A stretch of 9,410 nt of DNA, from the NCBI GenBank assembly GCA_029881835.1, contig JAOULV010000038.1, positions 1 through 9,410 of the forward strand. The letters are read 5' to 3'. Made by a program: the position numbers and the translations under genes. The stretch comes from Rhodospirillaceae bacterium. GTDB taxonomy: Bacteria > Pseudomonadota > Alphaproteobacteria > Rhodospirillales > Magnetovibrionaceae. Position 1 is the first letter of the stretch, and every line of letters starts with the position of its first letter. Shown here in pieces: positions 1 to 5,470 of the stretch. Under the pieces are notes generated by a model, which worked only from the letters and a program-made list of their open reading frames with translations, ran no database searches and was not told where the DNA came from.

Positions 1-239
1 CAGCAGACAGTTTCCGCATTGGGGTGCAGCTTTCTTCGCCGCTTATTCTTACCGGTCTGGCGTATTATGTCGGGCTTGGCATAATGGGCAGGCTGATGCC
101 ACAGTTGCCGGTATTTTTCTTTGGCTTACCCGCCCAAATCACGACCCAGATAGCTGTTATGGCAATTGCGCTTCCGGGCATGATGTTGGTGTTTATGACG
201 TATCTTGAAGATAATCTTATTAACCTTGCCATCCCTTGA
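1..239 (+). CDS. fliR: Flagellar export gate protein FliR, 3' end only
   Basis: C-terminal fragment of about 78 codons, open at the left window edge and read in frame from base 3 to the TGA at 237-239. FliR is an inner-membrane subunit of the flagellar type III export gate (FliP-FliQ-FliR with FlhB). The visible part reads FRIGVQLSSPLI, then GLGIMGRLMPQLPVFFFGLP, then a long hydrophobic stretch ending in TYLEDNLINLAIP; the GLG..RLMPQ..VFF pattern is typical of the FliR C-terminal half. The GTG at base 24 is an internal codon, because the frame stays open upstream and homology continues through it. It lies 30 bp before flhB in the usual fliR-flhB order, probably in one operon. The family is normally about 250-260 residues, so roughly two thirds lies outside the window. 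Confidence 0.93.
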   Translation, partial: ADSFRIGVQLSSPLILTGLAYYVGLGIMGRLMPQLPVFFFGLPAQITTQIAVMAIALPGMMLVFMTYLEDNLINLAIP

Positions 240-259
240 TTTGGGTGACAAAAAATTGC

Positions 260-264
260 GGAGG
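260..264 (+). promoter_or_regulatory. Shine-Dalgarno site of flhB
   Basis: GGAGG lies five bases before the ATG at 270. It decides the start: the in-frame TTG at 267 would leave only two bases of spacing. Confidence 0.8.
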
Positions 265-269
265 CCTTG

Positions 270-1364
270 ATGGCTGACGAAGACGACTCACAAAAAACAG
301 AAGACCCGACAGAGCGAAAGATATCCAAGGCCAGACAAAAAGGCCAAGTCGGAACGTCGCAAGAAGTAAAAAGCTGGGCCATTATGATGGCCAGCTTGTT
401 AACGCTTTCTATAATGTCGCCGTGGTTCATGGGGGGGATAAAAAGTTATTCGGCCGGGTTTATTGAAAATTCACATGCAATTGGAACCGATACCGGCAGC
501 CTGCAAGAATTGCTTATTGATGCGCTTTTGACGATGGGTTTTTACCTTTCACCGCTTTTTGGCGCATTGGTAATTATTGCCATTGCTTCCAGCATAATGC
601 AGTCAGGGTTTTTATGGGCACCTGATAAAATTGCCCCAAAAATGAATAAAATTTCCGTTGTTTCGGGTTTCAAGCGGATGTTTTCCGTTAGGGCGCTTGT
701 GGAATTCGTCAAGGGCATTTTAAAGCTTGGGATTGTTACTTTGCTTATGGTTGCAATGGCTATTCCGTTTTTATCCGACCTTGAAATATTACCAAGCTTT
801 GCATTACCGGATTTGGCCGACAGAATCTATTACCTGATTATTGCCATATCGGTTGGCGCTATCATGGTTATGACAGCAATTGCGGTGCTCGATTATGTTT
901 ATCAGAAAATGGATCACACAAAATCCTTGAGGATGAGCCGCCAAGAAGTAAAAGACGAACACAAAGAAACCGAAGGCGACCCGCAAATAAAGGCCAGAAT
1001 CAGGAAAATCAGGGCCGAGCGCTCACAACAAAGAATGATGGCTGCGGTTCCCGAAGCCGACGTGGTTATTACCAACCCGACCCATTATGCCATAGCCCTA
1101 GAATACAAAATGGATTCAATGGCCGCACCTAAGGTTCTGGCCAAGGGGGTTGACCATCTGGCCTTCAGAATAAGGGAGGTCGCCACCGAAAATGACGTGC
1201 CGATTGTGGAAAATGCACCACTTGCCCGCGCACTTTATTCTGCCGTAGAGATTGACGAAGAAATCCCAGTGGAGCATTACAAAGCGGTAGCCGAGGTTAT
1301 AGGCTATGTTATGCGTCTTAAGGGAAAAATCCCTAACAGTGAACCAGAAGGCACAATCCAGTAA
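270..1364 (+). CDS. flhB: Flagellar export switch protein FlhB
   Basis: Complete 364-residue protein, close to the usual FlhB length. FlhB joins the export gate in the inner membrane; autocleavage of its cytoplasmic domain changes export specificity from rod/hook to filament substrates. The N terminus has the family signature KTEDPTERKISKARQKGQV (residues 9-27). Four hydrophobic segments follow at about 35-54, 84-112, 143-166 and 186-209, then the linker helix MSRQEVKDEHKETEGDP (222-238). The autocleavage motif NPTH is intact at residues 269-272 within VVITNPTHYAIAL, so the protein should self-cleave between Asn269 and Pro270. The later GVDHLAFRIRE and ENAPLARALY motifs are also present. The start is the ATG with GGAGG upstream. 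The product is FlhB and not a virulence-type paralogue, judged by the fliR neighbour. It ends four bases before the cckA start. Confidence 0.97.
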   Translation: MADEDDSQKTEDPTERKISKARQKGQVGTSQEVKSWAIMMASLLTLSIMSPWFMGGIKSYSAGFIENSHAIGTDTGSLQELLIDALLTMGFYLSPLFGALVIIAIASSIMQSGFLWAPDKIAPKMNKISVVSGFKRMFSVRALVEFVKGILKLGIVTLLMVAMAIPFLSDLEILPSFALPDLADRIYYLIIAISVGAIMVMTAIAVLDYVYQKMDHTKSLRMSRQEVKDEHKETEGDPQIKARIRKIRAERSQQRMMAAVPEADVVITNPTHYAIALEYKMDSMAAPKVLAKGVDHLAFRIREVATENDVPIVENAPLARALYSAVEIDEEIPVEHYKAVAEVIGYVMRLKGKIPNSEPEGTIQ

Positions 1365-1368
1365 TTCA

Positions 1369-4029
1369 ATGGCAGACAGCAATAATTCAGGCAAAAAACT
1401 AACCAAGGCTAGCCCCAAGCCCGAAAACGCCATCGCTGCTGGCGCGTTTGCCCAATCACGCGGGCCGTGGCCCGGCTGGTTTTGGCTGGGGGCACTTTTA
1501 TCCGGGCTTTTGGGTTTGTCGGTTGGGCTTGGCTACGTTGATTTGGGTGAAGTAAAAACCCCATTTGGGCAAGCCATAGTGCTTGTTCCATATATTGCAG
1601 CCATAGCGACAATCGGGCTTTCGCTTTTGGGTGCGTGGGCGCTGGGCAGAAGGGCAAACACAGACGCAAGCGTAAGGCTGGTTTTTAGGGCCCAAGGCGA
1701 AGACGGTTCACCATTGATGATAACCACCCTTGCCGGCGACAGCGTTTATGCCAACCGGGCCTTTCGCGATCTTTTTAGGCGCGATCTTTTTGGGCGCGAT
1801 GTGGAAACAGGCAAAACCGTCCCAAATGTACTTAGCGATCTTTCTCTGGCCGATGATGATGATGTTTCGGGCGAAAAGCTTGATCATTTATTGGCCCAAG
1901 CTTCTTCCGGAGCAGAGGATTGGGAAGAAATAGAAATATGGAGAAACTTTGGCGGCAAGCTTCTTATCCAGCGTTGGCGTTTGGGCGCAAGGCCGCTTAG
2001 CGGGCGTGGGGAAAAATTAATAGCCTGGACCGCGCGTGACGTAACCGCGGCTTACGAAATGGAAATAACCAGAAAACGCGAAGGCGACCTTCTTTCCGAT
2101 CTTTTGGATAATCTTCCGGTTGGGTTTTTCTCGGTTAATGGCAACGGCGAGATAGTTTTCGCAAACGAAGTATTGTGTTCGTGGTTGGGTGTAAGCCTGG
2201 CGGAAATGAAATCGGGCAGGGTATCTTTTGCCGATTTTGTGATTGCTTCCGGTTCGTTTGGCCCAAGCAATGAAAATAACGAAGGCCAAGATGAAACCGA
2301 TGACGGGTTAAACGGTGAAGTCACCCTTCAGGCGCACGATGGCACAACCTTCAGGGCATTTTTGTTTCAATCGGGTCGCCTGAATAATGATGGCGATCTG
2401 CTTTATACCCGTTCGGTTGTGGTTCGTGACAACCCGGGGCGCAGAAGAAAAACCGAAGAAGGGCGTATGGATGCGCGTGAAATTGCGCGCAAGCTTTATT
2501 GGCTGTTTGATGAGGCGCCTGTTTCTATAATTTTGCTTGATCTGCAAGGAAACGTAACCGATTGCAACCGGGCAATTCAGCGCATGCTGGGCATTCATCG
2601 TGATGCTATAATATCGCGCCCCTTTACCGATTTGCTGGCCAAGGAAGATACTGGCGATGTAGCCGCCCAGCTTTCCAAGGTTGTGATGGGAATATCGCGT
2701 GCCGCCCACCTTGAGGTAAGAATGCCGGCATCGGGTGGGCGCGAGGTAATGGCATCGCTTTATGCTTCGCGCATGGAAGACGCATTCGGCGAGGTAACCG
2801 GTCTGGTTATTCATTTCATTGATACGACCGAACAAAAACACCTTGAGATACAGTTTGCCCAATCGCAAAAAATGCAGGCAATCGGTCAGCTGGCGGGTGG
2901 CATAGCGCATGATTTTAATAACCTGTTGACCGCGATGATTGGTTTTTCAGATTTGTTGCTGGCGCGCCATGGACCGGATGATCCGTCATTTGCCGATATT
3001 CAACAAATAAAACAAAACGCCAACCGGGCAACTAACTTGGTGCGTCAGTTGCTCACGTTCTCGCGCAAAGATTCACTTGAGCTGGTTGTTTTTGATCCCA
3101 ACGAAGCCCTTTCCGACCTTTCGTCCATGCTTGGCAGATTGCTTGAAAGCCCGATTGAGCTAAACATGGAAAACGAACCGGAACTGGGAATGGTTAAAAT
3201 GGACCGTAACCAGTTTGATCAGGTCATCATAAACTTGGCCGTTAATGCCAAGGACGCCATGCGCCGCGGCGGGCAGTTAACGGTTCGTACCGCCAACCTA
3301 AACCTTGAAAAACCGATGCAGCGCGGCATGGATTTGGTTCCGGCAGGCGAATTTGTCACCATCGATGTAATCGATACCGGCATCGGCATACGCAAAGAAG
3401 ATATGGGCCGAATATTCGAGCCGTTTTTTTCAACCAAAGAGGTGGGCGAGGGAACGGGCCTTGGCCTTTCTACCGTTTACGGCATCGTTCATCAGGCGGG
3501 CGGATATGTGTTTGTTGATAGCGCGCCGGGCGAAGGCACAACCTTTACCGTTCTTTTGCCGTGCCACGTTTCAAAAAGTGAGCGTCGTCCCCGTGCGGTT
3601 GATGGAATTGGAACGCAGTCACTTCAAGGTGAAAGCGCGTCAATGTTAACTGCCGATTTAACCGGGGTTGGGACCATATTGTTGGTCGAAGACGAAGATG
3701 CCGTGCGCATGTTCGCTACCCGGGCGTTAAAAAACAAAGGTTACGAGGTCTTAGAAGCGGCAAACGGTGAAGTGGCGCTGGACGTGATAAATTCGACCGA
3801 TGCCCATATCGACCTAATAGTCACCGACGTTGTTATGCCGGGCATGGATGGCCACACACTGGTGCAATTCGTGCGTCAAGAAATGCCGGATGTGAAAGTA
3901 ATTTTTATATCGGGCTACACGGACAACGTAATTCCCGGGGGATTCGGCAAGGGGGATTATTCGTTCCTGCCCAAGCCGTTCAGCCTCAAGGACCTAGCAT
4001 CCAAGGTCAAAGAGGTGCTGGAAAAATAA
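1369..4029 (+). CDS. cckA: CckA-type hybrid sensor histidine kinase
   Basis: An 886-residue hybrid kinase. In alphaproteobacteria CckA phosphorylates, through ChpT, the regulators CtrA and CpdR, controlling cell cycle and motility. Order seen: two membrane helices (about 36-56 and 69-93), a degenerate PAS-like region (about 105-230), PAS (about 242-355), PAS (about 375-488), HisKA with GGIAHDFNNLLTA (His514 is the phosphorylated residue), and HATPase with QVIINLAVNAKDAM, DTGIGI, FEPFFSTK and GEGTGLGLSTVYGIV. A receiver domain follows from about 769, with acidic residues at 774-775, acceptor Asp820 in TDVVMPGMDG and Lys869 in FLPKPF. All catalytic motifs are intact, so kinase and phosphatase activity are expected. 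It seems longer than Caulobacter CckA (about 690 residues as I recall) through extra N-terminal sensory sequence. The frame is open from an ATG at 1306, but that would overlap flhB by 59 bases; I chose the ATG at 1369. No strong Shine-Dalgarno precedes it, suggesting translational coupling to flhB. Confidence 0.92.
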   Translation: MADSNNSGKKLTKASPKPENAIAAGAFAQSRGPWPGWFWLGALLSGLLGLSVGLGYVDLGEVKTPFGQAIVLVPYIAAIATIGLSLLGAWALGRRANTDASVRLVFRAQGEDGSPLMITTLAGDSVYANRAFRDLFRRDLFGRDVETGKTVPNVLSDLSLADDDDVSGEKLDHLLAQASSGAEDWEEIEIWRNFGGKLLIQRWRLGARPLSGRGEKLIAWTARDVTAAYEMEITRKREGDLLSDLLDNLPVGFFSVNGNGEIVFANEVLCSWLGVSLAEMKSGRVSFADFVIASGSFGPSNENNEGQDETDDGLNGEVTLQAHDGTTFRAFLFQSGRLNNDGDLLYTRSVVVRDNPGRRRKTEEGRMDAREIARKLYWLFDEAPVSIILLDLQGNVTDCNRAIQRMLGIHRDAIISRPFTDLLAKEDTGDVAAQLSKVVMGISRAAHLEVRMPASGGREVMASLYASRMEDAFGEVTGLVIHFIDTTEQKHLEIQFAQSQKMQAIGQLAGGIAHDFNNLLTAMIGFSDLLLARHGPDDPSFADIQQIKQNANRATNLVRQLLTFSRKDSLELVVFDPNEALSDLSSMLGRLLESPIELNMENEPELGMVKMDRNQFDQVIINLAVNAKDAMRRGGQLTVRTANLNLEKPMQRGMDLVPAGEFVTIDVIDTGIGIRKEDMGRIFEPFFSTKEVGEGTGLGLSTVYGIVHQAGGYVFVDSAPGEGTTFTVLLPCHVSKSERRPRAVDGIGTQSLQGESASMLTADLTGVGTILLVEDEDAVRMFATRALKNKGYEVLEAANGEVALDVINSTDAHIDLIVTDVVMPGMDGHTLVQFVRQEMPDVKVIFISGYTDNVIPGGFGKGDYSFLPKPFSLKDLASKVKEVLEK
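1765..1800 (+). repeat. In-frame 15-bp tandem repeat inside cckA
   Basis: CGCGATCTTTTTAGG (1765-1779) is followed directly by CGCGATCTTTTTGGG (1780-1794) and a partial third unit CGCGAT (1795-1800). In protein this gives RDLFR-RDLFG-RDV at residues 133-145 of CckA, in the degenerate first PAS-like region. Because the period is 15 bp the frame is kept. Replication slippage is the likely origin. Confidence 0.85.
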
Positions 4030-4045
4030 AATTATTATATATCAA

Positions 4046-4061
4046 GTGGATAGTTATCCAC
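4046..4061. repeat. Inverted repeat resembling paired DnaA boxes
   Basis: GTGGATA-GT-TATCCAC lies 16 bases after the cckA stop. The right arm reads TTATCCACC on the + strand (4054-4062), one mismatch from the DnaA box TTATCCACA; the left arm is a weaker match on the opposite strand. As RNA it could form a 6-bp stem with an AGUU loop, but no U-tract follows, so it is not an intrinsic terminator. The structure is seen directly; any DnaA role is inference. Confidence 0.5.
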
Positions 4062-4082
4062 CTACCAAGCCAGCAAACCCGC

Positions 4083-4110
4083 TTGTCAGCTAGTTCAAAA
4101 TGATTATAGT
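4083..4110 (+). promoter_or_regulatory. Predicted sigma70-type promoter of the GGDEF gene
   Basis: TTGTCA (4083-4088) and TATAGT (4105-4110) each match the sigma70 consensus at five of six bases and are 16 bp apart. Transcription would start near 4117, giving a leader of about 108 bases before the ATG at 4225. This would let the cyclase gene be transcribed independently of flhB-cckA. No terminator is visible between cckA and this promoter, so read-through is also possible. Confidence 0.5.
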
Positions 4111-4147
4111 GTCCGCAACCTTTGGGGGGGTAAGTTGTTCGGATGTA

Positions 4148-4174
4148 TCGCGATAGTGGACAATAATATCGCGA
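4148..4174 (+). promoter_or_regulatory. Hairpin in the GGDEF-gene leader (TCGCGATA/TATCGCGA)
   Basis: TCGCGATA (4148-4155) pairs perfectly with TATCGCGA (4167-4174) across an 11-base loop. The left arm is part of a 10-bp palindrome TATCGCGATA (4146-4155), so the octamer TATCGCGA also occurs twice in direct orientation with starts 21 bp apart, about two helical turns. It could be an RNA hairpin in the leader or a paired protein-binding site on DNA. A run of A and C follows, not T, so it is not an intrinsic terminator. Confidence 0.5.
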
Positions 4175-4190
4175 CAAAACAACATTTTAA

Positions 4191-4210
4191 GCACAAGTAA
4201 GCACAAGAAA
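4191..4210 (+). repeat. Short tandem repeat before the GGDEF gene
   Basis: GCACAAGTAA is followed immediately by GCACAAGAAA, matching at nine of ten positions. The second unit supplies the AAGAAAG that could serve as a weak ribosome binding site, so the repeat may have arisen by slippage in the translation initiation region. Confidence 0.6.
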
Positions 4211-4224
4211 GATTTTTGATTCTT

Positions 4225-5172
4225 ATGCCATTTACGGGGTTCAATGAAGGCAGCCTGCGGGTTTTGCTAACCGAAACAGACAAGCATTATGCTGATTATC
4301 TAAAGCAGATGATTGTTGAATGCTGTCCCGAAGGAACCGTTGTTGAACACGCAACCACCCCTGAAGGCGCCGTTGGCATGCTTCATGGTCAATATTATGA
4401 CCTTTGCTTCCTGGAACATGACATGGACGGGAGCGAGACCGGGCTGGATATTTTAAAACATCTGCGCGGCAGCAACGCCATGACCGCGTTTGTTTTTTTG
4501 ACCGATTACGCCAGCAAGGAAGCGGCATTCGAAGCCATGACCTTAGGCGCCATGGATTACCTGATAAAAGATCGCTTCACCAAGTTTGAACTGGCCAAGT
4601 GCATTTCATTTTCCATGTACCTAAAACGCCGCGAAATTGAACTACAAAAAGAAGCCTTGCGCGATTCCTTGACCGGGCTTGGCAATAAGGCCCTGTTTGA
4701 AGCCCAGCTTAAACAGGCGGGCGAGCGCGCCAGGCGCGATGGTGAAAAACTGGGTCTTTTGGTGGTAGATGTCGATGGCTTTAAAGGCGTAAACGACAAA
4801 TACGGCCACAAAGTCGGCGATAAGCTTTTACAGCAAATTTCTGAACGCATCGTATCTGTAACCCGCGCCAGCGATATCGTTGCGCGCATTGGCGGTGATG
4901 AATTTGCCGCCATTTTAATAAAGCCAAAATCCATTGATCACACCGAAGCCACGGGCAAGAAAATAGAAAAAGCCCTAAGCTCCGATCCGTATAATATTGA
5001 TGGAACCATCATCAAAGTCGGCTCCAGCGTTGGTTGCGCCACTCTTCCCGATGATGTTGATGATCTTGATAAGCTTTTTTGTCATGCCGATAAAGATATG
5101 TACAAAAACAAGAAATTCAGAAAATCCAGCCACGGCAAGACCGAATATTATATCGGGCAAACCATCAACTAG
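4225..5172 (+). CDS. Receiver-GGDEF diguanylate cyclase with a non-canonical receiver
   Basis: A 315-residue cytoplasmic protein: receiver-like domain (about 10-135), a short helix, then GGDEF (about 150-310). It should make cyclic di-GMP from two GTP. The catalytic half looks active: VDVDGF and GVNDKYGH for metal and nucleotide binding, GGDEF at 223-227, and an intact RxxD inhibitory site (RASD, 214-217) five residues upstream, implying product inhibition. The receiver is odd: the acidic pair is Glu17-Thr18 (in LLTETD) and the acceptor position at the end of strand 3 (YDLCFLEHD) is Glu64. The switch Thr (FLTDY) and Lys (DYLIKDR) remain. It is PleD-like in chemistry but has only one receiver. 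The start is uncertain: ATG at 4225 is preferred, though a TTG at 4216 sits at better spacing from AAGAAAG (4205-4211). It lies 195 bp after cckA and 298 bp before recA, with its own predicted promoter. No confident gene symbol. Confidence 0.9.
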   Translation: MPFTGFNEGSLRVLLTETDKHYADYLKQMIVECCPEGTVVEHATTPEGAVGMLHGQYYDLCFLEHDMDGSETGLDILKHLRGSNAMTAFVFLTDYASKEAAFEAMTLGAMDYLIKDRFTKFELAKCISFSMYLKRREIELQKEALRDSLTGLGNKALFEAQLKQAGERARRDGEKLGLLVVDVDGFKGVNDKYGHKVGDKLLQQISERIVSVTRASDIVARIGGDEFAAILIKPKSIDHTEATGKKIEKALSSDPYNIDGTIIKVGSSVGCATLPDDVDDLDKLFCHADKDMYKNKKFRKSSHGKTEYYIGQTIN

Positions 5173-5324
5173 ACCTCTTTTCGTCCAGCCAAATCACCCG
5201 TCCCTCTGTGGCCATAACACCAAAGTGCCCCAGTTGCCGATTCTTGTTTTATGTCTTTTATGCTGCCCTGATTTAAGGCGAATCTCATATATCTGACAAA
5301 AGCACATAGTGCCCGATATTTTGT
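5173..5324. other. Non-coding stretch between the GGDEF gene and the recA control region
   Basis: I see no gene here with coding character and no clear terminator for the GGDEF gene. The stretch holds two GANTC sites, GATTC at 5239-5243 and GAATC at 5280-5284, the recognition sequence of the cell-cycle methylase CcrM of alphaproteobacteria. A small GCAC-ATA-GTGC hairpin near 5302-5312 is too short to call functional. Confidence 0.4.
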
Positions 5325-5339
5325 GAACACATTGAGAAC
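5325..5339. promoter_or_regulatory. LexA (SOS) box 1 upstream of recA
   Basis: GAAC-N7-GAAC is a perfect match to the direct-repeat LexA box of alphaproteobacteria, GTTC-N7-GTTC, read on the other strand. It lies 131 bp before the recA ATG. It should bind LexA and repress recA until DNA damage activates RecA, which then triggers LexA self-cleavage. Confidence 0.8.
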
Positions 5340-5382
5340 ATAAGGTGAAAAATGCTTTATTTTCAATAAGATAAAAAAATGC

Positions 5383-5410
5383 TTGCCAATGAGAACAAAA
5401 AGAGTACATT
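5383..5410 (+). promoter_or_regulatory. Tentative recA promoter
   Basis: TTGCCA (5383-5388) and TACATT (5405-5410) are spaced 16 bp and match consensus at four of six bases each. A start near 5417 would place LexA box 2 just downstream and the degenerate GAAC-N7-GTAC element over the -10 region, a layout that fits LexA repression. Other promoters in this AT-rich stretch are possible. Confidence 0.3.
5393..5407. promoter_or_regulatory. Degenerate LexA-like element
   Basis: GAAC-N7-GTAC differs from the LexA box at one of eight conserved bases. It lies 28 bp before box 2 (start to start) and overlaps the tentative -10 element. It may be a weak third site or chance. Confidence 0.3.
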
Positions 5411-5420
5411 TGTCTTTACC

Positions 5421-5435
5421 GAACATTTATTGAAC
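5421..5435. promoter_or_regulatory. LexA (SOS) box 2 upstream of recA
   Basis: A second perfect GAAC-N7-GAAC, 35 bp before the recA ATG and 96 bp from box 1 (start to start). Its closeness to the gene makes it the likelier primary operator. Confidence 0.82.
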
Positions 5436-5470
5436 AAACTCACCGTGTGTGAACATATTGGGGAAAGCTA

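Noticed and set aside
1306..1368. Upstream ATG as the cckA start
   Set aside because: It would overlap the end of flhB by 59 bases and add 21 residues with no family support; the ATG at 1369 is simpler. Not fully excluded.
2308..2910. 200-codon open frame on the minus strand inside cckA
   Set aside because: It lies entirely antisense to a well-supported kinase domain region and its translation shows no recognisable domain; it is a product of codon use on the + strand.
4046..4061. Inverted repeat as a terminator of cckA
   Set aside because: No T-tract follows and the hairpin would have only about six base pairs.
4143..4166. Seven-codon frame as a leader peptide gene
   Set aside because: The G-run upstream is about 12 bases away, and no run of regulatory codons is present; kept only as an observation in the leader finding.
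4187..4201. CtrA-like motif TTAA-N7-TAAG
   Set aside because: Only the first half matches the TTAA-N7-TTAA consensus; the second half matches at two of four bases.
5169..5426. 85-codon minus-strand frame in the gap before recA
   Set aside because: It spans the LexA boxes and the likely recA promoter, has no recognisable protein features and no convincing ribosome binding site.
5451..5465. Further LexA-like site GAAC-N7-GGAA over the recA ribosome binding site
   Set aside because: The second half-site has two mismatches; the GAAC half alone is expected by chance in this stretch.
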